Shown here piece after piece: positions 12,892 through 21,750 of a DNA stretch of 24,552 bases. Made by a program: the position numbers and the translations under genes. The notes beneath the pieces were generated by a model, which made no database searches, had not been told where the DNA came from, and saw only the letters and a program-made list of their open reading frames with translations. This stretch comes from a virus: positions 1-24,552 of the IMG/VR virus record IMGVR_UViG_3300031951_001156; one strand, written 5' to 3'. Numbering within the stretch: the first letter of the stretch is position 1; each line of letters starts with the position of its first letter.

Positions 12892-13085
12892 GATATACAA
12901 TTAATGAAAAAAATGGTGTGACAACCATTCACGTTTTAGAGTACAATATCTTTTTTGGATTCGATGCGAGTGATGATTACGCACCATTCCGCAATGCACT
13001 AACTGACAAAGGTATTGATGCCTTTGTTGACCTTTTAATTCAAGATAGTAATACCGCATTCTTAAATTTCACCAATGGCTACTAA
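12888..13085 (+). CDS. Hypothetical structural-module protein, 65 aa
   Basis: I chose ATG 12888 (MRYTINEKNGVTTIHVLEYN) because it overlaps the fibre gene's TGA as ATGA. An in-frame ATG at 12873 is possible. Predicted to be a small alpha/beta protein. It overlaps the next gene by 11 bp. Not recognised as a family; probably a virion or assembly accessory by position. Confidence 0.6.
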   Translation: MRYTINEKNGVTTIHVLEYNIFFGFDASDDYAPFRNALTDKGIDAFVDLLIQDSNTAFLNFTNGY

Positions 13086-13650
13086 TCCAATCACTGCATT
13101 GATGAATGAATTTGGGCAGGAGGTTGTTGAACGTGCGATGCTCAATCTTGGGGTATATCGTACGGTGAATGGAAAGAAGCGTAGAGCAGTGGCGAGTGAT
13201 AACTTACGTAAGTCACTAACTTATCGTTATGACAATAAATACAAGCGCATTGACTTCTTTGCGAAAGGAACAGCAAGTGAGTATTCAGTATTTGTTGAGG
13301 AAGGTGTGAATGGTTATCAGGTTAATAACAATTCTCGATTTTCATTTAGAAAAAAGTCAGTTGATGTGGATGCAATTCGTAACTGGATGAAGATTAAACG
13401 TATTCAACCACGTGAGCCAAATGGGGCATTTAAGAAATTCGCAACTCCAAAAGCGAAAGAAGATGCTACCGATTGGATGGCAAGTAAGATAGCAAGGTCA
13501 ATAGCACGGAGAGGAATCAAACCATTGTTCTATTTTAGAGATGCAGTGAACGAGACGGTGGTGGATTTTAATGATAGATTTTTAGCTGCATTAAAGGGTG
13601 AGATAACAATAGCAATTGAGGAAAATTTACAAGGTAAAATAAAATTATAA
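13075..13650 (+). CDS. HK97 gp10-like neck/tail-completion protein, 191 aa
   Basis: The arrangement DNLRKSLTYRYDNKYKRIDF, then YSVFVEEGVNGYQVNNNSRF, then IARSIARRGIKPLFYFRDAV, matches the HK97-gp10/neck protein pattern: an initial helix, a central strand pair with 'Y-x-x-F-V-E-x-G', and a late 'R-G-I-K-P-x-x-F' motif. Such proteins sit at the head-tail interface. The protein is basic, as usual for the family. The stop overlaps the next start by one base (TAATG). Confidence 0.75.
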   Translation: MATNPITALMNEFGQEVVERAMLNLGVYRTVNGKKRRAVASDNLRKSLTYRYDNKYKRIDFFAKGTASEYSVFVEEGVNGYQVNNNSRFSFRKKSVDVDAIRNWMKIKRIQPREPNGAFKKFATPKAKEDATDWMASKIARSIARRGIKPLFYFRDAVNETVVDFNDRFLAALKGEITIAIEENLQGKIKL

Positions 13651-15500
13651 TGGCATATAGTACAGCATTAACAGGGTTAACCGCACAAGGATCAAGTGAA
13701 TTCAAGGGTTTGTGTTATTCAAACAACGATACATCGTTTACAATGACCTCATCCGAGTTCGCCAATAGTGGGTTTAAGTACGTGGTAAACATAGTTGATA
13801 ACGCAACAAATAACGAATACAAATTTTACATTGCACCAAACGCAGCAGGTAGTGGTGTGTTCAATGCTAAAACTATATTTAATCAGTTAGTACCAACATC
13901 ATTGGTTATACCGGATAGCGATGATATTCTCATTCAAATAACCGAACCTCTGTTGAGTGACAAAATGATGGTCAACACTTTTGAAATTGAATTGTATGAA
14001 GGTTATGATGTCGCAGGGGTATTTACTGAGGATTTATCTGTGATGGTCACATATGATTTGATGTGCATATACGGAAAGGGCAAAGGAAACTTTTTGGTGA
14101 TGGGTAGCAATGAAACTTTACCCATTGCACTAAGCGAATGTTTCGACAATACAATAGGCTTCAACGCTGAGACCATAGCGTCACGCATCAACATTCCTTT
14201 GGCATTACAACAAGAGGTTATCAATTGGCAAAGAGTATCAAGGTCAAACGTGACAGGCGCAGAAGATAGCGCATTTAAGATTCTCAGTTGGATAGGTGAT
14301 GATTCAACTTATTTGAATAACAATTACATCTTTCCGAGTGGGACAGTTACTGGCTTTCAATTCGACCTTTATGATAACGAATACAATGTAGTGACATCAT
14401 TTAACATTCCTTACAACTATGGCGCAGGTTCATTGTATCATTTGCCAGTTGGTTTGAAGAATTTATTGGGGGGATATATAGACCAAGACGAAGCGGATGC
14501 GACTACATTTTGGACAGTCTTTGCATATGGTGGGCTAACAAATATTCAGATATCTGCGAAATATGGATTTTATATAGATGATGATTGTAAGCACAATCCA
14601 GTCCACGTTTATTGGTTAAACCAAAAAGGTGGATGGGATAGTTTCTCTTTCATCAAAAAGAACGAGCGTAGCATTGAGGTAGAAAAGAAACGCTATAAAC
14701 AATATCTTGGTGACTATAATGGTGCGACTGCATCAAGTCCATTTGAGACCAAGAACTATTCAAGGTCACTCACTGAAAGAGAGCCTATTGTTAAGACATT
14801 CATTAACTTAACAAGCGATTGGGTAACGGAGTCCGAGTTTAAATTTATGAAAGATTTATTCCAATCGAAATCGGTGTGGATGGTTGATGATAACGTGGAT
14901 GGTTACAACATCTTGCCAGTTGTAGTTGAGGACAATAATTTCTTGATGAGACGCGAGAGGAATAGTCGCAAATATAACCAACAATTGAGACTGCAATTAG
15001 CGAACGAATATGATACGCTGAATATCACTGCTTCCGAGTATCCAATACCAGGCCCTGATCCCTGCGTCTTCTTTGATACATTTACAAAGAGTGGTGGCAG
15101 CACTCAAATAACAGTGGGTAGTAATTATGGTGATGCTTGTAATTTAGTGGTTACAAGTGCAACTGCTGGGCGTTTCATAACCGTTACAGTTAGTGATGGT
15201 GCAGTTGGCCCAGTAGCAGGTGAGACTTATTATGTACAAATAGATTACACCAATAACACTCCTGCACCTGCAACAACAAGTGCTAAATTGGGATGGATTA
15301 AGTTAGGTAGTCAATTGGGAGGAGGTTCGATAACTTATTTTGATTTACAAAATGCAGGAACTCCAATAATTGCCACAGGTGTATGGGGTACATCAGCAAC
15401 AGCTCCATTGAATTACTTTGATTTAAAATTACCTTCATGGGGAACGGGAACATATAGCGGCAATATCTATGTAACAATTGGATTCGGTAACTGCCCATAA
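13650..15500 (+). CDS. Large virion (tail) protein, 616 aa
   Basis: A characteristic segment of Bacteroidetes phage tail proteins is present: DDDCKHNPVHVYWLNQKGGW, then DSFSFIKKNERSIEVEKKRY. The N-terminal half is beta-rich and asparagine/threonine-rich. After a proline/glycine hinge (YPIPGPDPC, about 464-472) the last about 140 residues form a separate beta-sandwich-like domain (TATAGRFITVTVSDGAVGPV), resembling carbohydrate-binding modules and possibly involved in surface binding. Family recollection supports a distal-tail role; the enzymatic state is unknown. Its neighbour at 15510 is typically associated with it. Confidence 0.75.
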   Translation: MAYSTALTGLTAQGSSEFKGLCYSNNDTSFTMTSSEFANSGFKYVVNIVDNATNNEYKFYIAPNAAGSGVFNAKTIFNQLVPTSLVIPDSDDILIQITEPLLSDKMMVNTFEIELYEGYDVAGVFTEDLSVMVTYDLMCIYGKGKGNFLVMGSNETLPIALSECFDNTIGFNAETIASRINIPLALQQEVINWQRVSRSNVTGAEDSAFKILSWIGDDSTYLNNNYIFPSGTVTGFQFDLYDNEYNVVTSFNIPYNYGAGSLYHLPVGLKNLLGGYIDQDEADATTFWTVFAYGGLTNIQISAKYGFYIDDDCKHNPVHVYWLNQKGGWDSFSFIKKNERSIEVEKKRYKQYLGDYNGATASSPFETKNYSRSLTEREPIVKTFINLTSDWVTESEFKFMKDLFQSKSVWMVDDNVDGYNILPVVVEDNNFLMRRERNSRKYNQQLRLQLANEYDTLNITASEYPIPGPDPCVFFDTFTKSGGSTQITVGSNYGDACNLVVTSATAGRFITVTVSDGAVGPVAGETYYVQIDYTNNTPAPATTSAKLGWIKLGSQLGGGSITYFDLQNAGTPIIATGVWGTSATAPLNYFDLKLPSWGTGTYSGNIYVTIGFGNCP

Positions 15501-15509
15501 ATTTAAGAA

Positions 15510-18500
15510 ATGGAAACAGCATTAATACTTTACACTCAGGGCGACCTTACACCTTATTTGGTTGACCTTTATGAGAACGAAAACATCTCATTGAATTACT
15601 CGTTTAATGACATCAAAGACCTCACCCCAAGAGGTAACTATTCAAGGACTTTTCGCATTCCATTTACTGAGACCAATGCCAAGATTTTTGGATTCATACA
15701 AGAAAACACTTTTCAATTCAGTGGCTTCAATCCAAAGCGAAAAATCAACGCATCAATCACAGTTGATACTATTCCCATTATAGATGGATATGTGCAGTTT
15801 AAAGCTGCGTATACAACCAATGGAGAGGTAACTGATTTGGAGATTGTTTTCTTTGGTAACGTGGTGGATTTCTTCAAGACCATTGGAGATGCTGACTTTA
15901 AAAACTATATAGCAGGTGAGTTGCAAACTGACTTTGATTTTGTTGTCTCTTACGATACTATAACCGATTTTAATACCACAGATGACGTATATCTTGGTTT
16001 AACCGATAAAGGCCAAAATTGGGTAATGAATGTCAGTGATAGCGGAACTCGTAATATAATGAGTGAGTTAGCTTCGGTTGTTCCAAAGGTTGGTGAACTT
16101 ACTCCATTTGTAAGGTCAAGATACATATTTGATAAGATATTCGCATTAAGTGGATTCCAATTTAATGATGGAGATAGCACTACAATTGTAGAGCAGCTTG
16201 ATAAAATGTGGATTCCTTGGATTGGAGAAAGTGATTTAATAGCACAACAAGGAAATCCTGATACGGCACGGTTTAAATTAACCAATAGCGGTACAATTAC
16301 TATTGATACAAATGATTTTACATTAACAAATTTTACAAATGGTGGAAGTTCATTCGTTGCTGAATTACCAACTTTAAATATTGATATAGACACAGGTTCA
16401 AATGTAAGTGCAGGAAATATATATACAGCCCCATTTAGTGGTAGTTACGTTGTTTCTGGAAATATGACTATTCAAACAGATTTGCCAATTTCGTCTATAA
16501 AGATGGGTTTTATATTAAGCGATGGTACGTCTAATTATTTTATGATTAATTCAGCATATATAAATTTGGTATCAATAGACCCAAATACTGGAGATAATAT
16601 TTATAATACAAATACAGATGTAACATTATCAACTGGAACTTCATCATCTTTTGTTCAACAAGGTTGGACAATTAAACCTATGATTTATATTCCAAATGAT
16701 GTTTACCAACAAGCATTAAATCTAAATCCTTTAATAACATTTACTATTTCATCATTTGAGGTAGGTACATTGGACATATCAAAACCATTGTATGGTAATA
16801 TTATTGATTGGAGTGCAAACGCACCTGTAATGAAATGCAGTGAGTTTATGTCATCATTATTCAAGATGTTTAATCTTGTTGTGATTCCAGATGATGTTAA
16901 CCCAAAACTATTGACATTTTTGCCCATTCAAGAATATTTATCGCAAGGCAATTCAAAAGATTGGTCGAATAAATTAGACATTAGCAAAGACATCACATTA
17001 ACATCAACTGCTGATTATCAAGCGCAACAAAATACGTGGACATATAAGGCAATGAATGACTATTACAATCAGCTTTACAATGCGCAAGGTGAGCGTGTAT
17101 ATGGTAGATTGTTATTGATTGATCCCGAAAATGACTTTGCTACAAAAGAGCAAAAAACTGAAATAATGTTTGGTGCTACTCCTTTAAATACAATTAAAGG
17201 TAGTGACTATCCAATACCTAAATTTCAATCCGCAAATGGACAATTCGCTGCACCTGGGCCTCGAATTCTTTACAAGACCAATGACCAAATCACATTCAAA
17301 ATCTTTAATGATACGTTGCAAGGATATGTATTAATCACATTGGAGTTGTTTAGCCATTATACAACTGTTATTCCAACCATTGCTGATGAAGATTTGAACT
17401 TTGGTCAAGAAACTCCATTACACTACGTTGATACTACTCCGTGGAAAACACTTTACGCACGTTATTGGAACGATTACATAGCTGACATTTACGCACCTGA
17501 TGCACGAGTATTAGAGGCATATTTTGCGCTCGAATTTGCAGACATTTATCAATTCAAGTATAATGACCAAATCTTTATTAAAGATGCGTATTGGAGAATT
17601 CTTGAAATTAGTGATTATGTGGTAGGTATGCAGGAGAGTGTGAAGGTGAGACTCATCAAGGTAGTGAGCGCACAACCCGATTGCTTACTTATTCCAGGGC
17701 CAACAATAAATATAGATGGATCAGTAAACTTTTTAGATAGTGAAGGCGCACCTGCGGAAGCTACTCAATCGTGCTGTGATGCGTATGGTTACTATTGGGT
17801 AGGTAGTGAATGCTATGCAACTCCAAGAGATGCAAAAGGTAGAGGAGGAAGAACTAAAATGTTTTCCGATGTTACCACTACTCTTTCAAATTTTGAAACA
17901 ATACCAGTTAATAAAGCAGCATATATCGCTGATAATGCAATTGTTCAAGAAACTAATGAAAGAACTTTTGTAAATGGTAGTAATGTTTTTGTTGGTGGAT
18001 CAAATGATGGTTCAATTGTTAGTGGGTCAAATAATGTAGTTGTTGCTAATTTGGGAAGTGTATTTGTACTTGGAGATTCAGCAAGGGCAATCAATAGAGG
18101 TGTGACCATTGGTAGCGGTGGCACGTATGCAGGTGAATACCAAACTGGAATAATTCAGCTAAATGGTAGCGGTGATTTCACCAATGATACCACACCAATA
18201 ACGCTAACCAATTCGGGTACATACATCACTATGCCAGATGATTCTGTTTGGTATGCTAAACTGATGTTGACAGTGGGACAAATCAATCTCGGTATTGATG
18301 GCAATGGAGTAGTTGAATTCAACCTTCATTTGGCTACATCAGCAGGGGTGTTATCTATCAAAGATGCGATTATCGTTAGCGAAAATCTTGAAACATTCTC
18401 AGGCAATTTTGAATTCGATATTGACATTAGCGGATTGACTTTTGCACCACGTTTACTCTTAAAAAATGACACGTATCCACAAGACAATATTTTTGTTGGC

Positions 18501-18536
18501 GGTCAATTAATTTACAATCAGTATCACTATGAATAA
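15510..18536 (+). CDS. Very large virion/minor tail protein with adhesin-like C-terminus, 1008 aa
   Basis: The N-terminus, with YLVDLYENENISLNYSFNDI then RGNYSRTFRIPFTETNAKIF, is a signature of large minor tail proteins in Bacteroidetes phages. A beta-rich insert occupies about residues 250-417 (nt 16260-16760) and is distinctly AT-rich. Near residue 753 there is a CCDAYGYYWVGSEC cysteine motif common in these tail proteins. Residues about 820-870 (GSNVFVGGSNDGSIVSGSNN, then GDSARAINRGVTIG) resemble the left-handed beta-roll repeats of trimeric adhesin heads. It probably forms part of the baseplate or tail tip. It starts after a 9-base gap. Confidence 0.78.
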   Translation: METALILYTQGDLTPYLVDLYENENISLNYSFNDIKDLTPRGNYSRTFRIPFTETNAKIFGFIQENTFQFSGFNPKRKINASITVDTIPIIDGYVQFKAAYTTNGEVTDLEIVFFGNVVDFFKTIGDADFKNYIAGELQTDFDFVVSYDTITDFNTTDDVYLGLTDKGQNWVMNVSDSGTRNIMSELASVVPKVGELTPFVRSRYIFDKIFALSGFQFNDGDSTTIVEQLDKMWIPWIGESDLIAQQGNPDTARFKLTNSGTITIDTNDFTLTNFTNGGSSFVAELPTLNIDIDTGSNVSAGNIYTAPFSGSYVVSGNMTIQTDLPISSIKMGFILSDGTSNYFMINSAYINLVSIDPNTGDNIYNTNTDVTLSTGTSSSFVQQGWTIKPMIYIPNDVYQQALNLNPLITFTISSFEVGTLDISKPLYGNIIDWSANAPVMKCSEFMSSLFKMFNLVVIPDDVNPKLLTFLPIQEYLSQGNSKDWSNKLDISKDITLTSTADYQAQQNTWTYKAMNDYYNQLYNAQGERVYGRLLLIDPENDFATKEQKTEIMFGATPLNTIKGSDYPIPKFQSANGQFAAPGPRILYKTNDQITFKIFNDTLQGYVLITLELFSHYTTVIPTIADEDLNFGQETPLHYVDTTPWKTLYARYWNDYIADIYAPDARVLEAYFALEFADIYQFKYNDQIFIKDAYWRILEISDYVVGMQESVKVRLIKVVSAQPDCLLIPGPTINIDGSVNFLDSEGAPAEATQSCCDAYGYYWVGSECYATPRDAKGRGGRTKMFSDVTTTLSNFETIPVNKAAYIADNAIVQETNERTFVNGSNVFVGGSNDGSIVSGSNNVVVANLGSVFVLGDSARAINRGVTIGSGGTYAGEYQTGIIQLNGSGDFTNDTTPITLTNSGTYITMPDDSVWYAKLMLTVGQINLGIDGNGVVEFNLHLATSAGVLSIKDAIIVSENLETFSGNFEFDIDISGLTFAPRLLLKNDTYPQDNIFVGGQLIYNQYHYE

Positions 18537-18711
18537 TCCACAGCAAACCTTTAAGAACATTTGCGAGATGCAAAAGATGGGCATTAAGTCAACCCATCCA
18601 TCGCACGAAAATAAGCTACCAAATTGGCTAACAAAAGGCATCAATTATACGATTGTTGCTACTTTAATTTGGGGAACATATCAATTATTAAAAATGATTT
18701 TCAATGGCTGA
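18529..18711 (+). CDS. Small membrane protein, 60 aa
   Basis: It begins MNNPQQTFKNICEMQKMGIK and has one hydrophobic segment near the C-terminus (INYTIVATLIWGTYQLLKMI). It overlaps the preceding large gene and the tape measure by 8 bp each, so it is clearly part of the cluster. A single C-terminal TM in a gene next to the tape measure could mean a tail or lysis accessory. The function is not recognised. Confidence 0.65.
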   Translation: MNNPQQTFKNICEMQKMGIKSTHPSHENKLPNWLTKGINYTIVATLIWGTYQLLKMIFNG

Positions 18712-20380
18712 CAATAAGGTAGTTTTAGAATTCGAATTACAAGGTAACGCAACCGAAAAAACGCAATCATTAAGGGCGCAAATGCGTCAATTAAGGGAAG
18801 AACTTGCAAGGCTTCCAGAAGGTACTGCGGAATACAATAAGATTCAACGTGAACTTGGAGCGTTAACTGATAAGGTTCAAGATTTAGGAAGGTCTGTTAA
18901 TACAGTTGCAGGTGATCCATTGGAGAGATTGAATAATTCTTTTTCAATGGTGGGTTCATCATTGATGAATTTAGATTTTGGCGCAGCAATTACGGGACTT
19001 GATGGAATGGCATCTGCAATTACAGATGTCAAGATGGATGACATCATCAGTGGTATTCAAGGTCTTGGAACTGCCTTTGTGAATCTTGGAAAATCATTAT
19101 TGACAAATCCAATTTTTTTAATTGCAGCAACATTAACAGCAGTTGGTCTTGCGTTATATGAGTATGGTCAAACAATGCCTTTTGTAACTGATCAAACTAA
19201 ACAACTATCGGAGGCAACAAGACAAGCCAGTGCAGCAAGTACAGAAGCCCTTAAAGCATTTGATTTAGAAGAAAGAAAATTACGTGCATTGGGTGTTGCT
19301 GAAAAAGAAATTATTGCTATTAGAAGGCAAAGAACTGCACAAGCGTTAAAGGATTCTAAAAACCAATTGGAAGCTGAATTAAAAGTATTAGAAGAACAGG
19401 AGGCCTCGCAAAAAAAATCATCAGAAAGACAAGCCAAATATATCATCGGAGGTCAAGCCTTGATTGGTATGGCATTGGAAAAGACTGGGGAGTTATTTGG
19501 ATTGGTGGCGAGTAAAGAAAAAGTTGATGAACAAAAGAAAAACATTGATTCGTTAAAAGGAAAGATTGCTGAATATGAAGTACAAATTCTTGAATTAAAT
19601 AAGAAGGAAACTGATTTAACTAAAAAGCAAGAGTCAAATAGTCAGCAAAAATTACAAACACAAGAAAAGGAAAGAGAATCAGCAGTTGGTGCGTTAAAAG
19701 AAATTCAAAGTAGAAACGCTACACGTTTAGAAGTTGAAAGAACAGCAGGTCTTGACTTATCCAAGATGAGTGAGGATTTAGCAAAATCAAGAGCAGCAAC
19801 TGAAATAGCAATTGAAGAAAAAAAGAGGCAAACAATTTTAGAGGGGGAAATCGCATTAAAAAATGCAAGATTACAAATTGCTCAACAAGTTCTTGGCGGT
19901 CTAATGGACTTGAATAGTCTACTTACTGATAGCGGTATAGTTAATGCTAAAAAATCTTTCCAAATAAACAAGGCCTTAGGTATAGCACAAGCATCCATCG
20001 CAACCTATGAAGGTGCTGCGAACGCATTTACAACAGCAGCAAAATCTCCAATTACAATAGGTTTTCCAGGTTATCCTGCGGTGATGGCAGCAATAGCAGT
20101 GGCAGCAGGTTTAGCAAGAGTTGCTAAAATTGCAGCGACTAAATTTAATCCAAGCGGTGGCGCATCTGCTCCATCAGGTGGAGGTATGAGTGGCGGTGGC
20201 GGTGGTGCAATGGGTGGAGGCGGTGGTGGTTCTACATCTGCACCTGCATTGGATTTATCTTTCTTGAACAATGGACAAACGAAAGCTCAACCGTTACAAA
20301 CCTACGTTTTAGCTACTAACGTAACCAGCGCACAAGATGCACAACAGAAGATTTTAGACCAATCAAAATTAATTAAATAA
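18704..20380 (+). CDS. Tail tape measure protein, 558 aa
   Basis: The N-terminal about 70 residues are a helical coiled coil (LRAQMRQLREELARLPEGTA). A hydrophobic segment at about 132-153 (LTNPIFLIAATLTAVGLALY) is followed by long Lys/Glu/Gln-rich helices to about residue 400. A second alanine-rich hydrophobic stretch (MAAIAVAAGLARVAKIAA) and a glycine-rich linker (about 480-510) precede a conserved end (LQTYVLATNVTSAQDAQQKI). This layout is typical of Bacteroidetes phage tape measures. With about 0.15 nm of tail per residue the length would imply a tail of roughly 85 nm, suggesting a short siphovirus tail or a myovirus (inference). Confidence 0.9.
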   Translation: MADNKVVLEFELQGNATEKTQSLRAQMRQLREELARLPEGTAEYNKIQRELGALTDKVQDLGRSVNTVAGDPLERLNNSFSMVGSSLMNLDFGAAITGLDGMASAITDVKMDDIISGIQGLGTAFVNLGKSLLTNPIFLIAATLTAVGLALYEYGQTMPFVTDQTKQLSEATRQASAASTEALKAFDLEERKLRALGVAEKEIIAIRRQRTAQALKDSKNQLEAELKVLEEQEASQKKSSERQAKYIIGGQALIGMALEKTGELFGLVASKEKVDEQKKNIDSLKGKIAEYEVQILELNKKETDLTKKQESNSQQKLQTQEKERESAVGALKEIQSRNATRLEVERTAGLDLSKMSEDLAKSRAATEIAIEEKKRQTILEGEIALKNARLQIAQQVLGGLMDLNSLLTDSGIVNAKKSFQINKALGIAQASIATYEGAANAFTTAAKSPITIGFPGYPAVMAAIAVAAGLARVAKIAATKFNPSGGASAPSGGGMSGGGGGAMGGGGGGSTSAPALDLSFLNNGQTKAQPLQTYVLATNVTSAQDAQQKILDQSKLIK

Positions 20381-20381
20381 A

Positions 20382-20978
20382 ATGAAAGAAGAAGAAGTTA
20401 AAGTTATTGAGTACACCATTGATGATAGTGGATATCTTGGAGTACACGCAATGAGCCTTGTTGAAAATCCTGCTATTGAGGTGGATTTTGTAGCACTATC
20501 CAAGACACGCAAAGTCCAACAGGCTGCGGTTGAAGAAGGTGAGCGCAAGATGGTGTATGGTGCGGTGATGATTCCCGAACAATTGATCTACCGAGTTGAT
20601 GCCGTTGGACGGGAGTATTATTGTAAATATAGCAAAGACACCATCAATAAGATAGCACAAGAATATCTTAAACGCAATATGCACCATAACTCCAATTTAG
20701 AACACGAGATACCAGTTGCAGGATGTACAGTTGTGGAGTCTTGGATAACCGAAGGTCAATATGATAAGAGCCAAAACTTTGGATTCTCCTTTCCGGAAGG
20801 TACTTGGTGCATTGGGATGAAGATAGATAACGATGAGGTGTGGGCATCTATTAAGCAGGGCGATGTAAAAGGCTTTTCACTTGAAGGTTTCTTTACAGAA
20901 ATCAGCGATGAATATATGACGCAGCAGGAGATTGAAAAAATAATGAAAGAACTCGAAAATGAGTTAAGCGGTCTGTAA
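20382..20978 (+). CDS. XkdF-like prohead protease/structural protein, 198 aa
   Basis: The family resembles PBSX XkdF / putative phage serine protease (S78-type). The segments are YGAVMIPEQLIYRVDAVG, then HHNSNLEHE (101-109), VVESWI (117-122), GTWCIGMKIDN (140-150) and GDVKGFSLEG (160-169). S166 and a histidine in 101-108 are candidate catalytic residues. It would mature the prohead by cleaving scaffold and capsid. Its position directly before the scaffold-like and capsid genes supports this. It starts one base after the tape-measure stop. Tandem hairpins follow it. Confidence 0.8.
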   Translation: MKEEEVKVIEYTIDDSGYLGVHAMSLVENPAIEVDFVALSKTRKVQQAAVEEGERKMVYGAVMIPEQLIYRVDAVGREYYCKYSKDTINKIAQEYLKRNMHHNSNLEHEIPVAGCTVVESWITEGQYDKSQNFGFSFPEGTWCIGMKIDNDEVWASIKQGDVKGFSLEGFFTEISDEYMTQQEIEKIMKELENELSGL

Positions 20979-20981
20979 GAT

Positions 20982-21000
20982 TACACCGAGTGCAGGTGTA
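20982..21000 (+). terminator. Small hairpin after the protease gene
   Basis: TACACC (20982-20987) pairs with GGTGTA (20995-21000) around a 7-base loop and is followed by TTGTTT. It may be a weak terminator or a stability stem placed in front of the stronger terminator at 21015-21044. Confidence 0.45.
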
Positions 21001-21014
21001 TTGTTTACCCGACA

Positions 21015-21044
21015 AAAAAGCCCTCCACGTTTGGGGGGCTTTCT
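21015..21044 (+). terminator. Intrinsic terminator between protease and scaffold genes
   Basis: AAAGCCC plus CC (from 21017) pairs with GGGGGGCTTT (21033-21042) around a short loop and is followed by CTTGTT. It would partially separate the tail/protease transcript from the highly expressed scaffold-capsid transcript. No clear TAnnTTTG promoter was found in the 100 bases after it, so read-through or an atypical promoter is needed. Confidence 0.75.
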
Positions 21045-21063
21045 TGTTGTAACAACTAAACAA

Positions 21064-21138
21064 ATGAACCTAAACAAAAACTATGCGGGAACAAAAGTAG
21101 TGGTTTTGCTACTTATAATTAGAAAAACAAAAAAGTAG
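21064..21138 (+). CDS. Possible 24-aa leader peptide upstream of the scaffold gene
   Basis: After the terminator, an AACAACTAAACAA leader precedes ATG 21064, giving MNLNKNYAGTKVVVLLLIIR plus KTKK and a TAG two bases before the scaffold ATG. A hairpin AAGTAG/CTACTT (21095-21100/21109-21114) lies inside the frame. It is too short to be sure of. It could be a leader peptide or just the 5' UTR of the scaffold-capsid message. Confidence 0.3.
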   Translation: MNLNKNYAGTKVVVLLLIIRKTKK

Positions 21139-21140
21139 AT

Positions 21141-21731
21141 ATGAACAAAGTCACAGAAATCGTTTCAAAGTATGCAGATAGATTGAAGGCATTCGGCATT
21201 CAACTTTCAGCAGACGGAGAAATCAAAAAAGAGCAACAGATGGCAATGGCCATTCTTGCTGATGGCACTGAGGTTTACTCTCCCGATGCTGAATTCAAAG
21301 TTGGTAGCGAACTATTCGTAATGGATGCAGACGGAAATCCCGTTCCTGCTCCCGATGGAGAACACACAACTGCTGAGGGTAAAGTAATCGTGGTAAGCGG
21401 TGGAGTCATTGCTGAAATCAAAGAGCCAGTTGAAGAAGAGCCAAAGGTTGAAATCGAAATCGAAGAAGAAAAACAAGCTGCTTTCGATGGAGTAAGTCGC
21501 GAAGAGTTCGAATCAACAATCAACTCTTTGGTTGAAGCGTTTGAAGCGAAGATTGCTTCTTTGAATGCTGAGAAAGAAACTCTTTCTGCTACCATCGAAA
21601 AGATGTCAAAGCAACCTGCTGTTGATTCAGTAAAGAAGTCTGTTGCAGTTGCTCAAAAGAGCGCACCAATTGATTTGGCTAAAATGGATTCTAAAAACAG
21701 AATCTTCTCAATTATAAACAAATACAAATAA
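21141..21731 (+). CDS. Scaffold-like head assembly protein, 196 aa
   Basis: The N-terminal half contains AILADGTEVYSPDAEFKVGS and EGKVIVVSGGVIAEIKE, a small beta domain seen in Bacteroidetes phage proteins just before the major capsid gene (recollection). An acidic stretch (EPVEEEPKVEIEIEEEK) is followed by a coiled coil at about 118-154 (SLVEAFEAKIASLNAEKETL) and a basic C-terminus. An acidic, coiled-coil protein between protease and capsid fits a scaffold. Codon use is more regular than in the tail genes, suggesting high expression. Confidence 0.75.
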   Translation: MNKVTEIVSKYADRLKAFGIQLSADGEIKKEQQMAMAILADGTEVYSPDAEFKVGSELFVMDADGNPVPAPDGEHTTAEGKVIVVSGGVIAEIKEPVEEEPKVEIEIEEEKQAAFDGVSREEFESTINSLVEAFEAKIASLNAEKETLSATIEKMSKQPAVDSVKKSVAVAQKSAPIDLAKMDSKNRIFSIINKYK

Positions 21732-21750
21732 TAAATAAAAAAGAAAAAAA

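Noticed and set aside
15950-16393. Minus-strand frame of 147 aa opposite the 1008-aa tail protein
   Set aside because: Antisense shadow of a protein with a recognised family pattern; no promoter or start signal.
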